The notes beneath the pieces are model-generated. The model saw only the letters and a program-made list of their open reading frames with translations, was not told the origin of the DNA and did no database searches. A stretch of DNA of 64,000 nt from Cylindrospermum sp. NIES-4074 (lineage in GTDB: Bacteria > Cyanobacteriota > Cyanobacteriia > Cyanobacteriales > Nostocaceae): positions 3,705,677-3,769,676 of the forward strand of contig AP018269.1 in assembly GCA_003994795.1 (NCBI GenBank). Reading direction: 5' to 3'. The translations under genes were made by a program, and so were the position numbers. The first letter of the stretch is position 1. Each line of letters opens with the position of its first letter. Positions 17,845 through 26,205 of this stretch are shown here, one piece after another.

Positions 17845-19992
17845 ATGTCCCCGATTAACCCCGTAGATTCTCAATTTACTGTACATCAAAAAAGTGGAGA
17901 TTTAGATTTAAAGCAGTTACTTAAGCTGTTATACACACTTCTGGAATCACGTAAAAATTCAACGGTAAAAGAGGAATTTACGTATGAATATAACTATACT
18001 TATTTAACACCTTTAGCTATAACAAATGTACCTCCATTGAAGATTTTGGGTATTCCTACTCCCATACCTGATCTTCCTCCAGGAGAACGTCCTAGCCTCA
18101 CATGGATAATTTCAGTAGTCATTAGGTTAGTTGTTATCCTGCTAAATGAATCTTTAATTAACCAACCTGGTTTCTTAAAATCAAGTTTGGCTGCTGCTTT
18201 AGACACTATTGGTAACGAAATAAATAACCCAGCAAATCAAGAAGACTTAAACAATATTATTGCCAAGCTGAAATCTATTTTAGCAGAAATTATTGGGAAT
18301 CTAAAAGTTGATGAGCAACTTGCAGGATATCCTGCACAAGTTCCCATTGATGCAGAGTTTCTATTAATTGACAAGCAGTTAGATCAATTATTCATTGAAG
18401 TTCCAGAAAACCTCGCACTGAATTTATTGGATTCCAGTGAAAAATCGTTAATACCAGATGTTCAAGGAATAATCAAAGACACGACTAAGTTGGCGGAAAT
18501 AGCTGATAATCAAATCTCCAGTTTAAAGACCTCAGTTAGTTCTTCTAACCTTGATGATTACAACAGACAATTTCAAGCTATAGCCAAGCCGGATATTTCT
18601 TATCACTTCCAAGAAGATAAATATTTTGCTTATATGCAGGTAGCTGGGCCTAACCCACTTATGCTTCATCAAATAGCACAACTAGATTCCCGCTTGCAAA
18701 TTACAGAAAACACCTACTCTGATGTAGCCCAATTCTACGGACTCTCAGATACTCTCAATACAGCACTAGCTGAAGGAAGGATTTATTTAGCAGACTATAC
18801 TCTGTTAGATACCTTGGTAAATGGCACTTATCCTGCACAACAAAAGTATACTTCTGCTCCTTTGGTGCTATTTGCAGTACCACCAAATAGCTATCAAGAT
18901 CGCTCTTTATTTCCAGTAGCAATTAGTTTTCGGCAAACTACAATTAGTAATGAGTGGAATCTATTTACACCCTTGGTTGCTGATACTGACGCAGATACGT
19001 GGATGACTGCTAAGAACATTGTCCAAATGGCAGATAGCAACTATCACGAATTAGTCAGTCACTTAGGCCGTACTCACTTAGTTGTTGAGCCTTTTGTGGT
19101 TGCAACTAATCTATTACCTGACATCCACAATCTTAAAATTCTGCTGAAACCTCATCTTGAGGGTACCGTAATAATTAATTATGGCGCTCATGCATTGTTA
19201 GTAGCCCCAGGAGGCGGTGTAGACGAGCTGCTAGGTGGTAGCATTGGCAGTGGCCAAACTGTAGCCGCTAGAGCAGCGCAAAGCTACCTGTTTAACTTTA
19301 ATGACATTGACTTTCCCAATACTTTAAAAAATCGGGGTGTTGACGATAGTAGCAAACTACCTACTTATCCCTACAGAGATGACGGGTTACTAATTTGGGG
19401 GGCTATTGAAAGTTGGGTTCATGACTATTTTACCCTCTATTACAGCAGCGATTCATCAGTTCTCAATGATCAAGATTTACAAAATTGGGCTAGTACATTG
19501 ATTTCCCTTGATGGAGGCCGTCTACAAAATTTCGGGGACGATGGACAAGGACAGATCAAAACCTTAGATTATCTGGTGAAAGCTGTCTCAACAATTATTT
19601 TTACGGCTAGTGCTCAACACGCTGCTGTTAATTTTCCCCAAAAGGAACTGATGATGTATACACCAGGATTTCCTTTAGCTCGTTATTTACCCACACCTAC
19701 AAATCCCAAACAGTCTGAGAATTTCATCAAAGGACTACCCCCACTAGAGCAAGCTCTAAATCAGATAAATTTACTTTATTTACTTGGTTCGGTCTACTAC
19801 ACAAATTTAGGCAATTACTCCACATCCGCTTTTACAGATGACAGGGTGAAATCGCCTTTGGAGAAATTCCAAAAAAACCTCAAAGACATTGAGCAACAGA
19901 TTAACCAGAGAAATAGTAATAGTAGCGGTGATAGGATAATACCTTACGAGTTTTTACTTCCTACCAAGATTCCTCAAAGCATCAATATTTAA
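17845..19992 (+). CDS. lipoxygenase-family protein
   Basis: A 715-aa iron dioxygenase of the lipoxygenase family, which adds O2 to polyunsaturated fatty acids. All five iron ligands can be read: H401 and H406 in HELVSHLGRTH, H592 and N596 in TASAQHAAVNFP, and the C-terminal Ile (I715, ending PQSINI), the terminal carboxylate ligand expected for the family. The length fits plant-type lipoxygenases without an obvious N-terminal PLAT domain; the first 250 residues are instead helical and poorly conserved. No signal peptide is visible. The ATG has an upstream AAGGAAAA. It stands alone, converging on the ferredoxin-cobQ pair with a shared hairpin terminator. Confidence 0.92.
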   Translation: MSPINPVDSQFTVHQKSGDLDLKQLLKLLYTLLESRKNSTVKEEFTYEYNYTYLTPLAITNVPPLKILGIPTPIPDLPPGERPSLTWIISVVIRLVVILLNESLINQPGFLKSSLAAALDTIGNEINNPANQEDLNNIIAKLKSILAEIIGNLKVDEQLAGYPAQVPIDAEFLLIDKQLDQLFIEVPENLALNLLDSSEKSLIPDVQGIIKDTTKLAEIADNQISSLKTSVSSSNLDDYNRQFQAIAKPDISYHFQEDKYFAYMQVAGPNPLMLHQIAQLDSRLQITENTYSDVAQFYGLSDTLNTALAEGRIYLADYTLLDTLVNGTYPAQQKYTSAPLVLFAVPPNSYQDRSLFPVAISFRQTTISNEWNLFTPLVADTDADTWMTAKNIVQMADSNYHELVSHLGRTHLVVEPFVVATNLLPDIHNLKILLKPHLEGTVIINYGAHALLVAPGGGVDELLGGSIGSGQTVAARAAQSYLFNFNDIDFPNTLKNRGVDDSSKLPTYPYRDDGLLIWGAIESWVHDYFTLYYSSDSSVLNDQDLQNWASTLISLDGGRLQNFGDDGQGQIKTLDYLVKAVSTIIFTASAQHAAVNFPQKELMMYTPGFPLARYLPTPTNPKQSENFIKGLPPLEQALNQINLLYLLGSVYYTNLGNYSTSAFTDDRVKSPLEKFQKNLKDIEQQINQRNSNSSGDRIIPYEFLLPTKIPQSINI

Positions 19993-20025
19993 TGTATCTG
20001 CGCCTGTGATCTGAATAGCTAAAAC

Positions 20026-20062
20026 TGACGCCTGTAGCTTTAAGGAAAAGTTACAGGCGTCA
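20026..20062. terminator. bidirectional hairpin between convergent genes
   Basis: TGACGCCTGTA at 20026-20036 pairs with TACAGGCGTCA at 20052-20062, and the stem continues inward (CTTT/AAAG) after one mismatch. It lies between the converging stops of the lipoxygenase (19992) and ferredoxin (20083) genes. The minus-strand side is followed by GTTTTA. Confidence 0.7.
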
Positions 20063-20082
20063 AATTCATAGCCATATTGACA

Positions 20083-20322
20083 TTACCAAGTTGGGTCGCT
20101 AAATACATTAATTGTCAATTCATCTTTGCCTGGTGGAACTGAGGTAAGACAAGCGCGGATGATTTCGCCATCTTCCAGTTCCACGGTGCAAGCGTGACAT
20201 GAACCCATCAAACAACCAGTGGGAATTAATACCCCAGCGCGATCGGCTACATCCAACAGGGCTTCTCCAACTTCAGCATCAACGGTGACATTATCTGGTA
20301 AAAAGCGGATGCGAGTACTCAT
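20083..20322 (-). CDS. 2Fe-2S ferredoxin-like protein
   Basis: A 79-aa protein with the plant-type [2Fe-2S] fold: cysteines in GCLMGSCHACTVEL (C-x4-C-x2-C) and a fourth in IRACLTSVP. I start at the ATG giving MSTRIRFLPDN (20322); the frame is open upstream to 20379, but that adds residues unlike a ferredoxin N-terminus (NTRILNFELLI) and would come within 12 bp of the cobQ stop. It is shorter than photosynthetic PetF (about 98 aa), so it is a minor electron carrier. It follows cobQ on the same strand and may share its transcript. The partner is unknown. Confidence 0.88.
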   Translation of the reverse strand: MSTRIRFLPDNVTVDAEVGEALLDVADRAGVLIPTGCLMGSCHACTVELEDGEIIRACLTSVPPGKDELTINVFSDPTW

Positions 20323-20390
20323 GATCAGTAATTCAAAATTCAAAATTCTGGTATTAGAGAATGGATTCATGGCAAGCATCCTGCCATTCC

Positions 20391-21869
20391 CTAAGACAAA
20401 AATGGTGTTAAATCTAAATGGTGCTCAATTTCAGTAGCTAAAGAGTCCAAAATCTGTTCTCGCTGTTCCCGGTAGTTAGCAACACCAGTAGGCAGAGACT
20501 TCAAACCCCGTTGTTGACGGAGGCGATTTAACCAAGCACGACGCCAAGGGCCATTATCAAATATCCCGTGGAGATAAGTGCCCCAAATTGATTGACCATT
20601 ATCTACTAACCCTAAATTAACATCATCAAATAGGGGATGGTAGGCTTGAGAATCTATCCCTTGCTGTTCAATGCGCGATCGCCCTTGGTGGATTTCAAAC
20701 CCATTCACTGGCAAACCCATCTGCGGAAAATTCGAGCTAACTTGGCGTTGGCGGGCAATTTTTTGTCCCGTAATTACAGTTCTGATAGGTAATAGATTTA
20801 ACGCCTGAAACCTACCAGCTTGTCCTTCTAACCCTTCCGGATCGGCTATCATTTGACCCAGCATTTGGAAGCCACCACAAATCCCCATAACTGTGCCACC
20901 AGAGGCAGCATACTGTTGAATTGCTTCCGCCATACCGCTTTTTTGTAGCAGTATTAAATCCGAAATTGTGGTTTTCGTACCAGGGAGAATCACTGCATCC
21001 GGGTGTCCTAAATCTTGCTTGGGGCTGAGGAATTTCACTGAAACTGTGGGTTCTGATTCCAGTGGGTCAAAGTCGGTAAAATTGGCAATTCTCGGTAAGC
21101 GGATGACAGCGATGTTCAGGTCACTATGGAATTTTTCTGTTTTCCGTTCCAGTAGGTCAAGGGAGTCTTCAGCCGGAAACACTTCTTGTAAGTAGGGAAT
21201 AACACCAACAACAGGAATTCCAGTGCGTTCTTCTAACCATTTTATTCCTGGTTCGAGGATTGAGCGCTGTCCCCGAAATTTGTTGATGACTACACCTTTA
21301 ATTAATGCCCGTTCATCTGGTTCCAGTAACTCTAGAGTGCCTACCACATGAGCAAAAGCGCCGCCCCGGTCAATATCAACTACTAACATAGTTGGGGCAT
21401 TCAAATGCTTTGCCACCCGCATATTAGTCAAGTCACGGTGTTTGAGGTTAATTTCCGCTGGACTACCGGCACCTTCACAAACCAATAAGTCGAATTCTGT
21501 TGCTAAATGCTGTAGACATTCTTCAATTGTCCGCCAACCAAGTTCAAAATATTGCTCGTAATAATCGCTAGCGCTGACTTTGCCTACAGGTCTACCTTTG
21601 AGAATTACTTGGGAGGTCATGTCCCCTTGGGGTTTAAGTAAAATTGGGTTCATTTCTACCCAAGGAACAACGCCTGCGGCCCAAGCTTGTACTGCTTGAG
21701 CATAGCCAATTTCTCCACCACTGGCGGTCACATAAGCATTTAAAGCCATATTTTGACCTTTAAAGGGAGCCACTCGCCAGCCACGCCGCGATAGAATGCG
21801 ACAAATAGCGGCGGTTAACAGTGATTTCCCTGCGTGGGATGTTGTCCCCACTACCATTATTGATTTCAT
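20391..21869 (-). CDS. cobQ: cobyric acid synthase
   Basis: A 492-aa glutamine-dependent amidotransferase that amidates side chains of adenosylcobyrinic acid a,c-diamide in cobalamin synthesis. The N-terminal ATP-binding domain has GTTSHAGKS (residues 8-16), followed by PFKGQNMALNA and ILLKPQGDMTSQVI. The C-terminal GATase domain has the catalytic Cys in GICGGFQMLG and the His in GTYLHGIFDN. The length is normal for CobQ (about 480-510). No cobalamin riboswitch is visible in the 390 bp upstream. It is followed by the small ferredoxin gene. Confidence 0.96.
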   Translation of the reverse strand: MKSIMVVGTTSHAGKSLLTAAICRILSRRGWRVAPFKGQNMALNAYVTASGGEIGYAQAVQAWAAGVVPWVEMNPILLKPQGDMTSQVILKGRPVGKVSASDYYEQYFELGWRTIEECLQHLATEFDLLVCEGAGSPAEINLKHRDLTNMRVAKHLNAPTMLVVDIDRGGAFAHVVGTLELLEPDERALIKGVVINKFRGQRSILEPGIKWLEERTGIPVVGVIPYLQEVFPAEDSLDLLERKTEKFHSDLNIAVIRLPRIANFTDFDPLESEPTVSVKFLSPKQDLGHPDAVILPGTKTTISDLILLQKSGMAEAIQQYAASGGTVMGICGGFQMLGQMIADPEGLEGQAGRFQALNLLPIRTVITGQKIARQRQVSSNFPQMGLPVNGFEIHQGRSRIEQQGIDSQAYHPLFDDVNLGLVDNGQSIWGTYLHGIFDNGPWRRAWLNRLRQQRGLKSLPTGVANYREQREQILDSLATEIEHHLDLTPFLS

Positions 21870-22259
21870 AATGCAACCAACAGTATTTTAAAATTGGCGG
21901 TATAATTACCGGAAAGGCTAAAACGCAGGGTAAGCTAAGGAATTTAATCTTCATCATCCCAGTGGGGATGACTTTCCCCCTTTACCTTCTGCTTACACCT
22001 CGCAAATCAGGTCAGATTGCTATTGTAAAGACTTTATCAATGGTGTTGGTGATTTCCTATATGATTGTTCACTTCGATTGAGAGTGGGGTGTGGGGTGTA
22101 GGGTGTAGGGTGTAGGGTGTGGGGTGTAGGGTGTAGGGTGTAGGGTGTGGGGTGTGGGGTGTAGGGTGTGGGGAAATATATTTTCCATTGATTAAGTTGT
22201 TTTCCCGTTATCGGTAAGGATAAAGCAGTCTTTTCACCTACACCCCATAACTAGTTTAG
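21870..22259. other. 390-bp spacer with heptad repeat
   Basis: Upstream of cobQ the spacer holds a short CATCCC-AGTG-GGGATG hairpin (21955-21970) and the GGTGTAG heptad block (22085-22173). I looked for a cobalamin riboswitch on the cobQ strand and see none. Confidence 0.55.
22085..22173. repeat. heptad tandem repeat (GGTGTAG/GGTGTGG)
   Basis: Twelve to thirteen consecutive copies of GGTGTAG or GGTGTGG run without indels. The complement occurs at 39735-39775, at the 3' end of the FTR1 gene. Confidence 0.95.
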
Positions 22260-22664
22260 CTAAAAGGGTAGTCTAAACCACCGAATTACGGCGTCAGATA
22301 GGCGATCGCTCCATGAAGGTGTAGGTAAGTTCTTTTCCTGGAATTGTTCTACCAATTGATGACCTAGAGGCGTGAGGCGAAAACCATCTGTAATGCCCTG
22401 TCCATCAACTTCTCGCCGCAGTACACCCACTTGGATTAACCAGCCTAAAGCATTGTCACAAATCAATTCTGGTAGTGGGCTGTTGGTGTAGCCTTGCTTA
22501 ACGCCATTTTCTAGAGCGATCGCACCTAATGTCACACTTTGATGCCGCATCAGGTTAAACAAACAGAGGTTGAAAGGCGAACATAACAGCGATCGCTTGG
22601 CTCGTTCTACTGTTTTCCGAGTATAGAAAAACGTTTTGGTGTTTGGGGAATCAACAGCAGCCAT
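22260..22664 (-). CDS. Npun_F0494-like cyanobacterial protein
   Basis: A 134-aa soluble protein with the pattern YTRKTVERAKRSLLCSPFNLCLFNLM, GYTNSPLPELICDNALGWLIQVGVLRREVDGQGITDGFRLTPLG. This resembles the cyanobacteria-specific Npun_F0494 family and looks like a winged-helix domain (helices followed by a beta hairpin with LRREVDGQGITDGFRLT). No function is established and DNA binding is a guess from the fold impression. It is divergent from PrxQ, with 107 bp between starts. Confidence 0.72.
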   Translation of the reverse strand: MAAVDSPNTKTFFYTRKTVERAKRSLLCSPFNLCLFNLMRHQSVTLGAIALENGVKQGYTNSPLPELICDNALGWLIQVGVLRREVDGQGITDGFRLTPLGHQLVEQFQEKNLPTPSWSDRLSDAVIRWFRLPF

Positions 22665-22771
22665 TTTCTCTTGGGGTAAATTTTGCTTATTTTTCAGACA
22701 ATTTCTTAAATGATTGTAAATTAATGTAAAATTTCAAGTGCATCAACAATCTGAAACAGGAAAAGTTAATT

Positions 22772-23209
22772 ATGCCTCTAGCAGTTGGTACGGATGCACC
22801 TGCATTTACCGCTAAAGACACCAACGGTAACACCATCTCATTATCTGATTTTGCTGGTAAGACGGTGGTTTTGTATTTTTACCCCAAAGATGACACGCCA
22901 GGCTGCACCAAACAAGCTTGTAGTTTCCGGGATGCTAAACCTGTATATCAAGGTAAAGATGTTGTGGTGCTGGGAGTAAGTGCTGATGATGAAGCTGCCC
23001 ATCAAGCATTTACCGCTAAATACAATCTGAATTTTCCCCTACTGGCTGACACTGACAAAGCCCTAATTAAAGCTTTCGATGTAGACGGTGGTGGTTATGC
23101 CAAGCGCGTTACCTATGTAATCGACCCCAACGGCAAAATTGTGCTTGTTGATACTGCTGTCAACACAACTACACACGCCAGTGATGTTTTAGCTGCACTA
23201 GGGCTGTAG
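22772..23209 (+). CDS. peroxiredoxin, BCP/PrxQ type
   Basis: A 145-aa thiol peroxidase that reduces H2O2 and alkyl hydroperoxides. The peroxidatic C45 and resolving C50 lie in PKDDTPGCTKQACSFRD, the CxxxxC arrangement that defines atypical 2-Cys BCP/PrxQ enzymes. The rest of the thioredoxin-like fold is complete (VVVLGVSADD, FPLLADTDKA, RVTYVIDPNGKI). There is no signal peptide, so it is cytosolic, probably reduced by thioredoxin. GGAAAAG precedes the start. It converges with a secreted protein gene across a shared hairpin. Confidence 0.95.
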   Translation: MPLAVGTDAPAFTAKDTNGNTISLSDFAGKTVVLYFYPKDDTPGCTKQACSFRDAKPVYQGKDVVVLGVSADDEAAHQAFTAKYNLNFPLLADTDKALIKAFDVDGGGYAKRVTYVIDPNGKIVLVDTAVNTTTHASDVLAALGL

Positions 23210-23230
23210 TTTTTCACTGTAATCACAATT

Positions 23231-23269
23231 AACCCCAATCTTCACCCCTCAGGGGGTTAGGTTGGGGTT
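23231..23269. terminator. bidirectional hairpin terminator
   Basis: AACCCCAA (23231-23238) pairs with TTGGGGTT (23262-23269), enclosing an inner CCCCTCAGGGGG stem. It sits between the convergent stops at 23209 and 23276. Confidence 0.7.
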
Positions 23270-23275
23270 TCGAGT

Positions 23276-23665
23276 TTACTTATTTACAGGAATAGAAATT
23301 GATTGCGTTTTCGTTCCCTCCGGTGCGTTCAAGGTTGAACCTGGAGTTGGTTGCTGTTGACCTTGAATTCGTTGTTGTTGTTTAGCTTTAAACTCGGTTG
23401 CGGCTGAGTCCAACTTTTGATTTTGTTCAGCAGCGTTCCAGTTGATGTTCCCAAAATTTGCCCGATGAACCAGGTCAAGCATATTGAAATCACCTGAGTT
23501 GACGTTACCAAGGGGATTGCTACTTCCTTGAGGATCGATGCTGGTATTAGAGTCTACCGTGCTTAGTTGAGCCAAGGTAGGTTGAGCAGTCAGCAAGGAA
23601 GCAAAGCTAATTCCAGCTATGGTAGTCAAAAATAGTTTGGTGACAGATAAAAACGGTTTTTTCAT
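23276..23665 (-). CDS. secreted small protein, unknown function
   Basis: A 129-aa protein with a clear Sec signal peptide (MKKPFLSVTKLFLTTIAG, ending near QPTLA-Q at about residue 32). The mature part is Gln/Asn/Ser-rich (SSNPLGNVNSGDFNMLDLVHRANFGN, then KQQQRIQGQQQ) and probably partly disordered. No cysteines or catalytic motif are visible. Proteins of this look occur in many cyanobacteria, but I know no function. It is the last gene before the ABC transporter genes on the same strand (46-bp gap to the permease stop) and could be co-transcribed with them. Confidence 0.65.
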   Translation of the reverse strand: MKKPFLSVTKLFLTTIAGISFASLLTAQPTLAQLSTVDSNTSIDPQGSSNPLGNVNSGDFNMLDLVHRANFGNINWNAAEQNQKLDSAATEFKAKQQQRIQGQQQPTPGSTLNAPEGTKTQSISIPVNK

Positions 23666-23710
23666 GGTATTTCTGCGCTGTAATGACTCCTGCCAAATCC
23701 TGCTTCTATA

Positions 23711-24598
23711 TTAAGCAAGAGTCCGTCGCAATTGGGGTTGAATACTGAGTAAGGCAACAGCGGCAAAGCCAAGCAACACCAGCAACGCTCCCCCAAAGGT
23801 GACATCACCCCAAGGAGCCTGCATCACCACACTACCTAAATCCCAATTATTGTGCAAATAGAGATAGCGAATTGGTTCGATAGCGTAGCTGAGAGGATTG
23901 AGGGTGGCTACAACCTGCAACCAGTGAGGCATAAAAGACAAAGGCGCTAAAGCGGTGCTAGCAAACAGCAGCGGCAGATTAGTGACAAAAATTACTGCAA
24001 TTAGTTCAATGTGTCCAGGGAGGGCAAAAGCCAAACCGAGAGAAATAGCTGTTACTCCCAAAGCGAGGAGAAAGACAATTAAAGCGATCGCATTTAAACC
24101 CAGTGCATCCGGTAGCCCAGCCCCTAGAAACGCTGCTGCACCCACAATTACCGCTGCTTGCAGTAAACTTTGGCTAATAATGAAAATTGCTGAAGCAAAG
24201 ACAATCGAGAAGCGAGAAGCTAAAGGTGCAACCAGCAACCGATTTAAAAAGCCAAATTCGCGATCGAACATCACAGGTAAACCAGCATTTAACGCCCCAG
24301 CAAAGGCGGTAAAGACAATGACACCTGCTGCTAAAAATTGCCCGTAATTTGTTGTACTACCAAATAGTCCTTTAGGAGCATTTTGGAACAAAGCGCCAAA
24401 CAACACCAACCACATTACAGGCTGAATAATACCTGCAACCAAGCTTGAGGGACGGCGTTGTAATTGAATAAACAAGCGACGGGTTAAAGCCAGCGTCTCT
24501 TGGACAAATTCACCAAAGAAGTTAGAAGTAGTATCTGCAACTGCAACAGGTGATGCTAGTTGCTGCCAATTCATATCTGTTTTAGGAGTTACACTCAT
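23711..24598 (-). CDS. ABC-2 type transporter permease
   Basis: A 295-aa membrane permease of the ABC-2 (DrrB-like) family with about six hydrophobic segments, for example WLVLFGALF, FLAAGVIVFTAFAGAL, IVFLLALGVTAISLGLAFAL, and a last helix GALLVLLGFAAVALLSI. The signature loop MFDREFGFLNRLLVAPLASR matches this family. It pairs with the ATP-binding protein encoded upstream (stop 24733); the 134-bp spacer between them is almost entirely heptad repeat. The exporter's substrate is unknown; the cyanobacterial members are often linked to lipid or drug export. Confidence 0.9.
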   Translation of the reverse strand: MSVTPKTDMNWQQLASPVAVADTTSNFFGEFVQETLALTRRLFIQLQRRPSSLVAGIIQPVMWLVLFGALFQNAPKGLFGSTTNYGQFLAAGVIVFTAFAGALNAGLPVMFDREFGFLNRLLVAPLASRFSIVFASAIFIISQSLLQAAVIVGAAAFLGAGLPDALGLNAIALIVFLLALGVTAISLGLAFALPGHIELIAVIFVTNLPLLFASTALAPLSFMPHWLQVVATLNPLSYAIEPIRYLYLHNNWDLGSVVMQAPWGDVTFGGALLVLLGFAAVALLSIQPQLRRTLA

Positions 24599-24725
24599 AT
24601 TGGTAATTGGTAATTGGTAATTGGTAATTGGTAATTGGTAATTGGTAATTGAGGATTGGTAATTAGTAATTGGGGATTGGTAATTAGTAATTAATTTCTA
24701 TTACCTATTACCCATTACCCATTAC
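24599..24725. repeat. heptad tandem repeat (ATTGGTA) within an ABC operon
   Basis: Seven perfect copies of ATTGGTA follow the permease start region (24600-24648), then degenerate ATTAGTA/ATTACCC units reach the ATPase stop. The repeat fills the whole intercistronic gap. Confidence 0.92.
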
Positions 24726-24732
24726 CCATCAC

Positions 24733-25752
24733 CTATCTCATATTTTGCTTTTTCTCGGCTTTGGGATCGCGGGTGGAGACTGCTGCTAATTCGGCATCCA
24801 TTAAGGTGCGTCCGGTAGCGGCGAGGTAGACATCATCGAGGCTGGGGCGAGATTGGGCGATGCCAAAAATCGGTAAGCCTGCGTTATTTAGGGTTTGCTG
24901 GATGGTAATTAGGGCATCATTTTGGGGTGTCACCACCAAATTGAGGGAATTACCTTGAGCGCTGTTGATGATCACTTCTTGGACAAAAGGCAAAGTTTGC
25001 AGAAGATTGGCGGCTTTTTCGGCTTCTTCGATGGGGGAAAACTCGCGGATTCGCAAAGTAATGCGATCGCCTCCCACTTGATCTTTTAGCTGTGAAGGTG
25101 AGCCGGAAGCAATTACCAAGCCGCGATCGATTATGGCCACGCGATCGGCTAAAGCGTCAATTTCTTCTAAATAGTGGCTGGTAATTAATACCGTTGTCCC
25201 AGCGGCACGTAACTTCCGCAAGAAATCCCATACCACAAAGCGGCTTTCTATGTCAAGTCCTACCGTTGGCTCATCCAACACCAACACATCAGGGGCATGA
25301 AGCAACCCAGCAGCCAAGTCTAGGCGCTTGCGTAAACCGCCAGAGTAGGTTCCGGTTTTTTTATTGGCGTACTCTTGTAAACCGAGTAAATCTAAGACTG
25401 TGTTAATACGCTGTTTGGCTACTGCACCAGGAATGTGATAAAGCGCTGCTTGCAATTGCAGTAGTTCTTTTCCCGTCAGCACTTTATCTAAAGCCACTTC
25501 TTGAGCTACATAACCCAGCTTTTGTCTAGCAAGTTTGGGGTTATCTAACACCGAAATTCCCGATACCTCGATTTTGCCAGCATCGGGAGTCGTGAGAGTA
25601 CACAAAGCACGTAGCGTAGTAGTTTTCCCTGCACCATTGGGGCCGAGTAAACCAAAGATTTCTCCCGGTTCCACCAGAAAGGAGACATCTTTCACGGCTT
25701 CCACGGTGCCGTAGCGCTTTTGCAGATTTTGAATTAAAACGGCGGGCGCCAT
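24733..25752 (-). CDS. ABC transporter ATP-binding protein (DrrA-like)
   Basis: A 339-aa ATPase subunit of an ABC-2 exporter. It shows Walker A GPNGAGKTTT (about 37-46), the signature TYSGGLRKRLDLAAGLL, Walker B VLVLDEPTVGLD and the switch ITSHYLEEID. The long C-terminal extension (about 230-339, including SRPSLDDVYLAATGRTL) is typical of the DrrA family. It is encoded upstream of its permease; together they make a homodimeric-type exporter. The start ATG gives MAPAVLIQNLQKRYG. No regulator is adjacent. Confidence 0.93.
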   Translation of the reverse strand: MAPAVLIQNLQKRYGTVEAVKDVSFLVEPGEIFGLLGPNGAGKTTTLRALCTLTTPDAGKIEVSGISVLDNPKLARQKLGYVAQEVALDKVLTGKELLQLQAALYHIPGAVAKQRINTVLDLLGLQEYANKKTGTYSGGLRKRLDLAAGLLHAPDVLVLDEPTVGLDIESRFVVWDFLRKLRAAGTTVLITSHYLEEIDALADRVAIIDRGLVIASGSPSQLKDQVGGDRITLRIREFSPIEEAEKAANLLQTLPFVQEVIINSAQGNSLNLVVTPQNDALITIQQTLNNAGLPIFGIAQSRPSLDDVYLAATGRTLMDAELAAVSTRDPKAEKKQNMR

Positions 25753-26205
25753 GACAGCTTATCCCTAACTATACAAATCTCAACAATATCTACCTTTATT
25801 GTAGTTGAGTAGTGTTAGGTGAAGCGATCGCTTTGTTACTGTTCCTTTAATCTCATTTTCTCATCCCAGGCAGACTTCCTGCGTGTGGCCCCAAGCCATT
25901 GCGTTGGACGGGAAAGGCGTACATCTACACGTAGCTTGTGTTAGCCTGCGGGATCTTCCTACAGTCAGGGTTTAAATCCCTATCGGAAACAGGTTTTAAT
26001 TTAAAATTTAAAATTTAAAATTTTGAAAATTCCCCTTCTATCAAAAGAATTGAAAATTGTACTTCTTTCGTTAGAGCCAAAAATCCTGAAGTGTGGATAC
26101 TTTAGGTAAAGATGAACACGAATTGAAATGTATTCTGGAGGGCACTTGCTCTATGAATATATTTATTCGTGTTGATATGTGGTGTCAAAAAATAGTGGAC
26201 TTGTC
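25753..26205. other. 453-bp spacer before susA
   Basis: The spacer contains degenerate repeat-like sequence (25870-25990) and a block of TTTAAAA/TTAAAAT units at about 25998-26025. It forms the divergent promoter region of the ABC operon and susA. No gene or clear hairpin was seen. Confidence 0.5.

Noticed and set aside
21870-22080. Possible cobalamin riboswitch upstream of cobQ
   Set aside because: Read on the cobQ strand, no B12-box-like sequence or the usual stem arrangement could be found.
25860-25990. tRNA-like folded sequence before susA
   Set aside because: A partial TTTAAATCC loop-like stretch exists, but no acceptor stem or anticodon arm could be built.
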